From: UBA5951 sp009936885
GTDB lineage: Bacteria > Pseudomonadota > Alphaproteobacteria > Puniceispirillales > Puniceispirillaceae
Assembly (NCBI GenBank): GCA_937996625.1
Contig: CALKVA010000024.1
Location: 1 to 17,186, forward strand
Length of the DNA: 17,186 bases
Reading direction: 5' to 3'
Below the pieces are notes generated by a model. It worked only from the letters and a program-made list of their open reading frames with translations, was not told the origin of the DNA and ran no database searches. Each line of letters begins with the position of its first letter. The first letter of the stretch is position 1. Below are positions 8,461 through 14,090 of the stretch, one piece after another. Both the position numbers and the translations under genes were made by a program.

Positions 8461-9759
8461 TTACTTAGAGAATTCAGGGTAGGCCTCTAAACCGCACTCT
8501 GCCTTATCCAAACCATCCATTTCAGCTTGCTCGTCTGCGCGAACACCCATCACCATCTTAATAGCGTACCATGCGATTGATGAGGTTACTATAACAAATG
8601 CACCCACACAGATAACGCCAAGGAATTGTGCACCTAGATTTGCATCTGAGTTTGAGAGAACAACTGCTAATGTACCCCAGATACCAGCAACCAGGTGAAC
8701 TGGAATGGCACCAACGACATCATCAATTTTCAAACGGTCAAGTAATGGCACTGTTAGAATAACAAGCAAACTTCCGATACCACCAATAAAGATTGCTAGG
8801 AGCGGTGTTGGCGCTAGTGGTTCTGCTGTGATAGCCACAAGTCCGCCAAGCGCGCCATTTAACGCCATGGTTAAATCAACTTTACCGTATAGAATACTTG
8901 TTCCTATAATCGCAACGACCACACCTGCAGCTGCTGCAAGGTTTGTATTTATATAGATGTTACTGATTGCGTCTACATCCGCAGCCGAGCCCATTGCGAG
9001 CTGTGAGCCACCGTTAAATCCGAACCAGCCAAACCAAAGCATGAATGTTCCAATTGTGGCAAGAGGCAGGTTAGAGCCAGGCATTGGTTTTACAGAACCG
9101 TCATCTGCATATTTGCCTGAACGCGCTCCGATAATGATAGCGCCTGTTAATGCAGCCCAACCGCCAACAGAGTGCACGATAGTAGAACCAGCAAAGTCAA
9201 GGAAACCAGCTTCTGATAGATAACCACCACCCCATGACCAACTTCCTTGAATCGGATATATGAGCGCCGTTAGAATGACAACAAAAATGAGAAATGATGT
9301 TAATTTCACACGTTCAGCAACAGCGCCAGATACTATTGAGGCAGCAGTTGCGACAAATACCATTTGGAAGAACCAGTCAGAACCAGATGAATACCCATCA
9401 TCGACGGATGGCTCTGATGGGTTCCACAGGGCAAATGTTCCCATATAGCTACCCACATCCATATACATCACATTATAACCAACAAGTGCATACATTAGGC
9501 CTGCAATAGAATATAGCGCGATATTTTTAGTGGACTGAACAGTCGCATTTTTAGAGCGAACAAGGCCAGCTTCCAGCATACAGAACCCAGCGGCCATTAA
9601 TGCTACCATAAAGCCATGGATAAGGAATGAAAAGCTGTTGAAAATATATGCAGTTTCCGCATCAGGTGCTGCTATTGCAGCGGTTGGCAATGCAAAAGGA
9701 ATTGCTAAAGCCCCCAAAATAATGGCTGACAATTTTTGCCAGTTTGAATTTTTAATCAT
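8461..9759 (-). CDS. amtB: Ammonium transporter (Amt family)
   Basis: Trimeric inner-membrane ammonium channel, blocked by its partner PII protein GlnK when nitrogen is plentiful. The start is set at the ATG at 9759, not the in-frame ATG at 9792, because TAGGAG sits 8 nt upstream and the resulting N-terminus is a good signal peptide (IKNSNWQK, then a hydrophobic core, then PTAAIAA), as in many proteobacterial AmtB proteins. That gives 432 residues. Family motifs seen: HGFMVALMAAGFCMLEAGLV in the first helix, ASIVSGAVAER, the first pore histidine in STIVHSVGGWAAL (H196), WFGWFGFNGGS, and the second pore histidine in GAIPVHLVAGIWGTLAV (H355). The C-terminus GLDKAECGLEAYPEF matches the GlnK-contact tail. 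It lies 43 nt after glnK and is followed by an intrinsic terminator, so glnK-amtB is an operon. Confidence 0.97.
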   Translation of the reverse strand: MIKNSNWQKLSAIILGALAIPFALPTAAIAAPDAETAYIFNSFSFLIHGFMVALMAAGFCMLEAGLVRSKNATVQSTKNIALYSIAGLMYALVGYNVMYMDVGSYMGTFALWNPSEPSVDDGYSSGSDWFFQMVFVATAASIVSGAVAERVKLTSFLIFVVILTALIYPIQGSWSWGGGYLSEAGFLDFAGSTIVHSVGGWAALTGAIIIGARSGKYADDGSVKPMPGSNLPLATIGTFMLWFGWFGFNGGSQLAMGSAADVDAISNIYINTNLAAAAGVVVAIIGTSILYGKVDLTMALNGALGGLVAITAEPLAPTPLLAIFIGGIGSLLVILTVPLLDRLKIDDVVGAIPVHLVAGIWGTLAVVLSNSDANLGAQFLGVICVGAFVIVTSSIAWYAIKMVMGVRADEQAEMDGLDKAECGLEAYPEFSK

Positions 9760-9802
9760 AATAAATCTCCTAAGGAACGATAAGTCAAACAATTAGATTT
9801 AA

Positions 9803-10141
9803 TTACAGTGCGCTGCTACCGGTTTCACCAGTGCGAATGCGGACCGCTTCTTTTAAATCCAACGTAAATATTTTGCCGTCACCAATTTTACCGGTCTCCG
9901 ACGTTGATTTGATGGCTGAAACCACTGCTTCTTCAGCAGAGTCATCGACTGCAATTTCAATTTTTGTTTTCGGTATGAAGTTGACTGTGTATTCAGCGCC
10001 ACGGTAAATTTCATTTTTACCCATTTGACGCCCATATCCTTGTACTTCACTCACAGTCATACCCGCGATATTAATAGTCTTTAGCGCTTCATGAACCGCT
10101 TCCAACTTGCTTGGCTGGATGATCGCAATAATATATTTCAT
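9803..10141 (-). CDS. glnK: Nitrogen regulatory protein P-II (GlnK type)
   Basis: Small trimeric PII signal protein that binds ATP/ADP and 2-oxoglutarate. It reports nitrogen status to GlnE, the NtrB/NtrC system and AmtB. The 112-residue length is exact for the family. The T-loop is intact, with YGRQMGKNEIYRGAEY at 36-51 ending in the uridylylation tyrosine Y51. The B-loop TGKIGDGKIF (83-92) and the C-loop RIRTGETG (101-108) are also intact. GAGGAC lies about 8 nt before the ATG. It is called GlnK rather than GlnB because it is the first gene of an operon with amtB. It is divergent from the LysR gene, and the 242-nt intergenic region carries an NtrC-like site and other dyads. Confidence 0.96.
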   Translation of the reverse strand: MKYIIAIIQPSKLEAVHEALKTINIAGMTVSEVQGYGRQMGKNEIYRGAEYTVNFIPKTKIEIAVDDSAEEAVVSAIKSTSETGKIGDGKIFTLDLKEAVRIRTGETGSSAL

Positions 10142-10172
10142 AATATGTCCTCATTTTACTCTTGGTTTTTGT

Positions 10173-10190
10173 GTAGCAAATGATTACCAG
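10173..10190 (-). promoter_or_regulatory. Sigma-54-like element with a short spacer upstream of glnK
   Basis: On the minus strand CTGGTAATCATTTGCTA carries a -24-like TGG and a -12-like TTGC about 35 nt before the glnK ATG, which is the right place. The distance between the GG and GC cores is 9 nt, whereas sigma-54 promoters need 10. I therefore list it only as a candidate. I found no better sigma-54 match in the intergenic region. Confidence 0.25.
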
Positions 10191-10214
10191 AACTGCTATG
10201 TATGCTTATCTTTT

Positions 10215-10259
10215 AGCACTTCATAACAACTGAATTTTAGAAGTTGCTGTTAAAGTGCT
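10215..10259. repeat. Two-part dyad between glnK and the LysR gene
   Basis: The outer arms AGCACTT (10215-10221) and AAGTGCT (10253-10259) pair perfectly. The inner arms CAACT (10227-10231) and AGTTG (10242-10246) pair inside them. This 45-bp structure lies roughly 75-120 nt upstream of the glnK start. It could be a regulator site, perhaps for the divergent LysR protein, or an RNA fold if transcription starts upstream of it. Confidence 0.45.
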
Positions 10260-10324
10260 TTTTGCAATCATTTTTTCACGAATTTTGATTAGCAAATTGA
10301 TTTCGTGGCGCATTCTGCTAAGTT

Positions 10325-10341
10325 TGCATTAATGCGGTGCA
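10325..10341. promoter_or_regulatory. NtrC-type binding site
   Basis: TGCATTAATGCGGTGCA fits the NtrC dyad TGCAC-N7-GTGCA with one mismatch (T for C at the fifth base) and exact spacing. It lies about 185 nt upstream of the glnK start, a suitable enhancer distance, and about 43 nt upstream of the divergent LysR gene. The neighbourhood (glnK-amtB) is the classic NtrC regulon, which raises confidence. Confidence 0.6.
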
Positions 10342-10383
10342 TTTTTTGCATCGCAGAAAACTATAAATAGAAAAATTGTTATA

Positions 10384-11301
10384 ATGCGATACCTAACTAC
10401 CCTCAAATATATAGATGTCGTGGCTAAAGAAGGCTCTATTAGAAAAGCAGCAGATCGTCTGGCAATTACCTCTACTGCATTAAACAGGCGTATATTAGCT
10501 ATCGAAGACGAAATCGGGCACCCCTTATTCGAGCGCACCCCATCAGGAGTGCGTTTGAATACAGCAGGAGAGCTATTCGTCCAGCATATCCGCAGTCAAA
10601 TGTCTGATGTAAATCGGGTATTATCACAAATATCAGATTTATCAGGGATTAGGCGTGGCCATGTGAGCATAAGCAGCGGTGCCCAGACGATTAGCGTTTT
10701 CTTGCCAAAAGAAATCGCTGAATATCGCAAAAAACACCCTGGTGTTACGTTTGAAGTGTTAAGGCAAAACTCTCAAGCAGCAGTAGAGTCGCTTATCAAT
10801 CATGACACTGATACAGCTATTATTTTTGATTCTATTCTTCCCTCAGACATTCAGATTGTGGCGACAGTCACACAAATTGTCCAAATTATCATGGCGCCTG
10901 ATCATCCTCTTGCTAATGAAAAATCATTGCGGCTTCAAGATTGTCTTGCTTGGCCAATATTAATGCCAAGAGAAAATGAAGGAATGAGAACTTTGCTTAA
11001 TGTCGGTCAGGTGCAAAAAGCAACCCCTTTGCAAACCATTATCGAAGCAGATTCGTTTGATATGATGGCAAATTACCTCATACACGAGAATGCATTGGGG
11101 TTTCAAATACCGATAAGCATGAGTGGGCAAGGCGGAATTTATAGCCACCTTAAAGGTATCCCTATTGACCAACGTGACTGCCCATCTGGATTACTGCACA
11201 TTGCACAGCTCAAAGGAAGAGTTCTGCCAGTGGCAGCAGCTAAATTTCAAGATCAACTTGTACAACGTCTAAATAATACGTTTCCAGAAGATACCCGATA
11301 A
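10384..11301 (+). CDS. LysR-family transcriptional regulator
   Basis: A DNA-binding regulator of 305 residues, normal for LysR proteins. The N-terminal winged helix-turn-helix is clear: YIDVVAKEGSIRKAADRLAI, then TSTALNRRILAIEDEIG and PLFERTPSGVRLNTAGE at about 8-65, followed by a linker helix. The C-terminal effector-binding domain starts around residue 90 (RGHVSISSGAQT) and contains the usual MAPDHPLA motif near 175. The ligand cannot be inferred. It is transcribed divergently from glnK, so it may regulate itself, glnK-amtB, or an unlinked target. The ATG at 10384 has no Shine-Dalgarno sequence, and a TATAAA at about 10362 may be its -10 element, implying a nearly leaderless mRNA. Its stop codon abuts the A-run of the terminator that serves the opposite strand. 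Confidence 0.92.
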   Translation: MRYLTTLKYIDVVAKEGSIRKAADRLAITSTALNRRILAIEDEIGHPLFERTPSGVRLNTAGELFVQHIRSQMSDVNRVLSQISDLSGIRRGHVSISSGAQTISVFLPKEIAEYRKKHPGVTFEVLRQNSQAAVESLINHDTDTAIIFDSILPSDIQIVATVTQIVQIIMAPDHPLANEKSLRLQDCLAWPILMPRENEGMRTLLNVGQVQKATPLQTIIEADSFDMMANYLIHENALGFQIPISMSGQGGIYSHLKGIPIDQRDCPSGLLHIAQLKGRVLPVAAAKFQDQLVQRLNNTFPEDTR

Positions 11302-11328
11302 AAAAAAGAGAGGGTTTCCCCTCTCTTT
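11300..11328 (-). terminator. Strong intrinsic terminator of the minus-strand microgene (partly bidirectional)
   Basis: AAAGAGAGGG (11305-11314) and CCCTCTCTTT (11319-11328) form a 10-bp perfect stem with a 4-nt loop. Read on the minus strand the loop is GAAA (a stable GNRA type) and the stem runs into an unbroken T tract that continues through 11300, overlapping the LysR stop codon. Read on the plus strand the stem is followed only by the three T residues that belong to it, then CGTG, so it is weaker for lysR. The polarity suggests that it mainly serves the 28-codon gene at 11443-11357. Confidence 0.9.
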
Positions 11329-11356
11329 CGTGTTCAGTTGTAATGATGAATTTTTT

Positions 11357-11443
11357 TTAGCAAGCGGCCCCCAGAAAGAAGCTGTTCTCCTGCCTAGCCA
11401 ATATACCTACATTCACCATCACAAAACTCTTAACACTCGACAT
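11357..11443 (-). CDS. 28-codon microprotein with exceptionally strong ribosome binding site, unknown function
   Basis: A short ORF beginning MSSVKSFVMVNVGILA and ending RQENSFFLGAAC, 28 residues, with a hydrophobic first half and a C-terminal cysteine. The frame stays open upstream to an ATG at 11545, but that start has no ribosome binding site and lies upstream of the predicted promoter, so I choose the ATG at 11443. It is preceded by GAAAGGAGGTGATC with 7 nt between GGAGG and ATG. The gene has its own promoter-like sequence (11505-11533), a palindrome in the leader (11478-11492) and its own terminator (11300-11328), giving a transcript of about 200 nt. No gene follows it on that strand before the terminator, so it is not an attenuator leader. 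I do not recognise the peptide. Possibilities include a small membrane or regulatory peptide, a type I toxin-like peptide, a modified-peptide precursor, or a dual-function sRNA. Confidence 0.65.
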   Translation of the reverse strand: MSSVKSFVMVNVGILARQENSFFLGAAC

Positions 11444-11445
11444 TT

Positions 11446-11459
11446 GATCACCTCCTTTC
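11446..11459 (-). promoter_or_regulatory. Near-maximal Shine-Dalgarno sequence
   Basis: GAAAGGAGGTGATC on the minus strand is complementary to the conserved 3' tail of bacterial 16S rRNA (GATCACCTCCTTTC) over all 14 bases. Spacing to the ATG at 11443 is optimal. Nearly all other genes here have weak or no Shine-Dalgarno sequence, so this site decides the start and marks strong initiation. Confidence 0.85.
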
Positions 11460-11477
11460 GCTATTTTCACACTAGAA

Positions 11478-11492
11478 TTTGTATGATACAAA
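11478..11492. promoter_or_regulatory. 15-bp perfect palindrome in the microgene leader
   Basis: TTTGTATGATACAAA has 7-bp perfect arms around one central base. It lies just downstream of the predicted transcription start (about 11498) and 35 nt upstream of the microgene ATG, where a repressor operator would be expected. It could also form a small RNA hairpin at the 5' end of the transcript. Confidence 0.5.
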
Positions 11493-11504
11493 CCCTCAAA
11501 TATG

Positions 11505-11533
11505 AGTAAAATTGAATTAAATGATTTGGTCAA
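11505..11533 (-). promoter_or_regulatory. Sigma-70-type promoter of the microgene
   Basis: Minus strand: TTGACC (11533-11528, 5 of 6 with the -35 consensus), a 17-nt spacer, then TTTACT (11510-11505, 4 of 6 with the -10 consensus). Transcription would start near 11498, giving a leader of about 55 nt before the 28-codon ORF. Confidence 0.5.
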
Positions 11534-11785
11534 ACGTTCATTCATTAAATAAACGTCAGCGCCTCTGGTTTTTCATCTATTGAGATTTATTTTGAGATAA
11601 CGGCGATAATTACTGCGTTTACATCTTAAATTTTACGACGCAACCAAAATTGAAAGAACTTGATTTTAATAAAAAGACGCCTGACATCCCTGAAATGGCG
11701 AGACTGTTTTGTCAACTAATTCGCCCCCTAATTTACCAGCTAATCTATCAGCTAACCAGATTCTTTAATTGGATAAAATATCACT
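11534..11785. other. Gene-poor AT-rich interval upstream of the Bcr/CflA gene
   Basis: Together with the microgene leader, about 340 bases separate the 28-codon ORF from the exporter. I see no supported gene here. A 12-bp imperfect tandem repeat (TACCAGCTAATC then TATCAGCTAACC) lies around 11736-11759. The interval must hold the exporter's promoter, but I cannot place it with confidence. Confidence 0.5.
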
Positions 11786-13009
11786 ATGAAAACGCCTCAG
11801 GCTACCGTTTCAGTTTCAAACGAAGAAGCAACAACTTCAATTAGTTTCATTGCCCTTACCATCGCAAGTCCTGTAATGGGACTGGTTTTGATAGTACCTG
11901 CAATCCCAGAAATTGTTACTCGTTTTTCAATAACCGAAAATATGGGGCAATCACTAATTACCCTATATCTGATTGCGCTGGGGCTTGGGCAACTCGTCTA
12001 CGGAATCGCATCTGACAGGTTTGGCAGACGCCCGATTTTGATTTTAGGTTCCATTATTTTTACAGTTGGTAGCGGATTAATCCTATTTGCCAATTCAATA
12101 GAGTTTTTACTGTTTTGCCGCGTTATTCAAGGTCTTGGCGCTGCTGCTTGTTTAGCGATGGGGCGGGCAATGATAAATGATAATTTCGTGCGCACTGAAG
12201 CTGCGAAACATATGTCAACAGCTCAGACGATACAATCTACCGTTCCGATAATCGCTGTGTTATTCGGGGGTGTGTTGGTACAGTTTCTGGGTTGGAGGAG
12301 CGGTATGGCTGTCTCTGCTATTGCTGGAGGCGTGATTTTATGTATCACCCTATTTCGAATTGCTGAAACACATAGAAACAAATTGCCGAAAATTGATTTA
12401 AATGAAATTCTTAAAGCCTATGGCCATATTTTCTCAAACCCTATCTTTTTAAGCTTTGCTATTACCTGCGGGATGCAAAGCGGCATGTTTTATGTGCTTG
12501 CTGGAATATTGCCCTATCACTATGAAGCTTTAGGACAATCACCTCTTGCCTTTGGATTATGGTTTTCCATCATGCCAATTGGATTTTTCATTGGCAATAT
12601 TATTAACAGACGTTATCTGGTTATGCGCGGCATTGAAATTGTTGCCTTTACAGGGTCGCTGATTACGCTGCTCTCCATGATAATTTTATGTGTGGCTGCT
12701 TATACTGGCAACCTCACCCCTGCTGCGATTGCACTTCCATGCGGCTTGTTCGGGTTTGGCAATGGCATTCTTATCTCAAATGCAACAATTGGTGCCATAT
12801 CTGCCGCAGGCAAATATGCAGGGACTGGTTCTGGTTTTACCGGAGCTTGGCAGATGATTGCTGGCGCAGGGTTTGGTGCGTTAATCGTAGCATTAGGCGG
12901 AACGTTAAGTATGCTAGTTACGGTTATTTCAATCATCGGGATTTCTTTTATATCCATCATTTGCCTATCATATGCGTTTATACACCGTAATAGATTGGCA
13001 GATAATTAA
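11786..13009 (+). CDS. MFS drug-resistance transporter, Bcr/CflA-like
   Basis: Proton-driven exporter of the 12-helix DHA1 group, inner membrane, 407 residues. The first helix SFIALTIASPVMGLVLIVPA is followed by ALGLGQLVYGIASDRFGRRP with MFS motif A at about 73-83, then a motif B/C-like region FCRVIQGLGAAACLAMGRAMIND. This first-half pattern is the Bcr/CflA type, whose known members export bicyclomycin, chloramphenicol or sulfathiazole. The actual substrate here is unknown. A long central loop (ETHRNKLPKIDLNEILKAYG) separates the two six-helix halves, as expected. The ATG at 11786 has no good Shine-Dalgarno sequence. The N-terminal 15 or so residues are polar and cytoplasmic. No regulator is directly adjacent. 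The nearest is the LysR gene, some 480 nt upstream beyond the minus-strand microgene. Confidence 0.88.
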   Translation: MKTPQATVSVSNEEATTSISFIALTIASPVMGLVLIVPAIPEIVTRFSITENMGQSLITLYLIALGLGQLVYGIASDRFGRRPILILGSIIFTVGSGLILFANSIEFLLFCRVIQGLGAAACLAMGRAMINDNFVRTEAAKHMSTAQTIQSTVPIIAVLFGGVLVQFLGWRSGMAVSAIAGGVILCITLFRIAETHRNKLPKIDLNEILKAYGHIFSNPIFLSFAITCGMQSGMFYVLAGILPYHYEALGQSPLAFGLWFSIMPIGFFIGNIINRRYLVMRGIEIVAFTGSLITLLSMIILCVAAYTGNLTPAAIALPCGLFGFGNGILISNATIGAISAAGKYAGTGSGFTGAWQMIAGAGFGALIVALGGTLSMLVTVISIIGISFISIICLSYAFIHRNRLADN

Positions 13010-13067
13010 ATGTTTGGCACTAAATGACTTGACAGGGATCTCTACTTTTGATTCATTGTGATTACAG

Positions 13068-13086
13068 GATGTTGTCAAGATGTTGT
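13068..13086 (+). repeat. Direct repeat GATGTTGT spaced one helical turn
   Basis: GATGTTGT occurs at 13068-13075 and again at 13079-13086, 11 bp apart, some 60-75 nt upstream of the hypothetical gene at 13143. Same-face direct repeats of this kind can be activator or repressor sites. A chance duplication is equally possible. Confidence 0.3.
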
Positions 13087-13142
13087 ATAGCAAATTTGTA
13101 TGTGCCTACTATACATAGGGCTAAGGATATAGGGTTTAGGTA

Positions 13143-13580
13143 ATGGCATTGCCATCGAAGTCTGCAAAAAATATTCACAATAAGTCTATGTTGAAAAGGC
13201 TATCGGAATATTTCCCCCTTTTTTCAAAAAATAAATTAGTAGTTAATTATTTTAACATCTCAGCAGAGATGAAATCATATCGTAAACAAACTCAGCAGAA
13301 GTTACTGGACTCACACTATGTAAGCTCAGAGCTTTTTGAGACAGTAATGGATGCGTTTGATGATATAGAATTTGAAAATTTTGAGGCAGAGGCAAACACC
13401 TCATTAATAGATACATCATTAATAGATGGTGAGAGCGCTCCAGATGTGATTAAGGATGGGGAGTTTACGATTATATTCAGTAAGAAAAAAGCGGCTAAAG
13501 CTCTAAAAACCAAAGCTCCTAAAGATCCAAAATCAGCTGAAGATAATCGCCAACAACCGCTTCCTAATATTGCGGGTTAA
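13143..13580 (+). CDS. Hypothetical acidic/lysine-tailed protein
   Basis: An unrecognised 145-residue ORF. The N-terminus is basic (MALPSKSAKNIHNKSMLKRL), followed by a helical, charged middle (SAEMKSYRKQTQQKLLDSHY) and then a strongly acidic stretch (VMDAFDDIEFENFEAEAN). The sequence TSLID occurs twice in tandem at about residues 86-95, encoded by a 15-bp near-perfect tandem duplication (around 13398-13428). The tail is lysine/proline rich (KKKAAKALKTKAPKDPK). There is no signal peptide or membrane segment, so it is probably cytoplasmic. The start is uncertain: AGG lies only 4 nt from the ATG at 13143, and an alternative ATG at 13188 has no better site. It is flanked by non-coding DNA on both sides and appears monocistronic. 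Codon use looks like that of its neighbours, and I judge it a real gene, without a function. Confidence 0.6.
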   Translation: MALPSKSAKNIHNKSMLKRLSEYFPLFSKNKLVVNYFNISAEMKSYRKQTQQKLLDSHYVSSELFETVMDAFDDIEFENFEAEANTSLIDTSLIDGESAPDVIKDGEFTIIFSKKKAAKALKTKAPKDPKSAEDNRQQPLPNIAG

Positions 13581-13582
13581 TT

Positions 13583-13653
13583 GTTAGATTTGTTGCATTC
13601 CATTATATTAAAAGCAGCTTTTGGCGAGTATGGTCGCCAAAGCACTATCTAAC
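13583..13653. repeat. Nested dyad after the hypothetical gene
   Basis: The inner hairpin has 8-bp perfect arms TTTGGCGA (13620-13627) and TCGCCAAA (13634-13641) around a 6-nt loop, extendable to GC with one bulged T. The outer arms GTTAGAT (13583-13589) and ATCTAAC (13647-13653) pair around it. No T tract follows on either strand, so it is not a textbook terminator, although it could stop or stabilise the 3' end of the hypothetical gene's mRNA. Apart from this I see nothing else in 13581-13694. Confidence 0.5.
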
Positions 13654-13694
13654 GAAATTCCTATATCATTAACTTTATTTAAACTTTTTATTAG

Positions 13695-14021
13695 CAAGAT
13701 AAGCACACTAATTACTTATCTTGGTCGATATTATGCACGTTTACCTACGATAATGGGTATGAAAGTGCGTTATTCTCTGCCGACCCATCATTAAGTTTTG
13801 GTGTGGATTTGAATTACCGACTAAAGGGCGCTTTACTAGTTTCAACCTCTATTCTAGATTTTGCCAGAATTGGGGGCGCTATATCAGAGAGACCGTGCAG
13901 AGATAGTTTTTCGCGTCAATTCCATTGTGGCACTGGCCTTGCTTGGACAGACTCAAAGGATAGCCACATTATCAATACCTCCACCACCCAATTTAAATTA
14001 CAGCTTAGGCTTTTATTTTAA
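13695..14021 (+). pseudogene. Probable remnant: C-terminal end of an outer-membrane beta-barrel protein
   Basis: A frame open for 108 codons after a stop at 13692-13694, with no ATG and only an unsupported GTG at 13803. The translation reads like barrel strands and loops: YDNGYESALFSADPSLSFGV, then DLNYRLKGALLVSTSILDFA, then a loop with two cysteines (PCRDSFSRQFHCGTGLAWTD), and a last segment TQFKLQLRLLF. That last segment alternates hydrophobic residues and ends in phenylalanine, as the beta-signal recognised by the BAM machinery does. There is no signal peptide or N-terminal part in any frame nearby. I infer a gene whose 5' part has been lost by deletion or decay. The parent family is not recognised. 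A chance ORF cannot be excluded. Confidence 0.45.
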
Positions 14022-14090
14022 TTTTTAGGGCTCGACAAAGCAGATAAAATCACTCACAAAACCTCTTCTAAAAAGTGACGGCCAAAATTT

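Noticed and set aside
8705..9509. Plus-strand ORFs opposite amtB
   Set aside because: They are antisense shadows of a strongly conserved ammonium transporter gene and have no own signals.
11446..11459. A fragment of a 16S rRNA gene on the plus strand (GATCACCTCCTTTC)
   Set aside because: The bases before it do not resemble the conserved 16S end (no GGGGAACCTGCGGCTG-like sequence). The position before an ATG on the other strand explains it better as a Shine-Dalgarno sequence.
11357..11545. A 62-codon minus-strand ORF extending the microgene upstream
   Set aside because: Its ATG at 11545 has no ribosome binding site and lies upstream of the predicted promoter. The very strong SD at 11446-11459 sets the start at 11443 instead.
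11650..11844. A 64-codon plus-strand ORF starting with TTG before the Bcr/CflA gene
   Set aside because: It overlaps the exporter start by 59 nt, has a rare start without SD, and its translation is driven by a small tandem repeat (YQLIYQL).
13021..13142. A sigma-70 promoter starting at TTGACA near 13030 for the hypothetical gene
   Set aside because: At 17-nt spacing the -10 region reads TTCATT, a poor match, and no better pairing was found, so no promoter is called.
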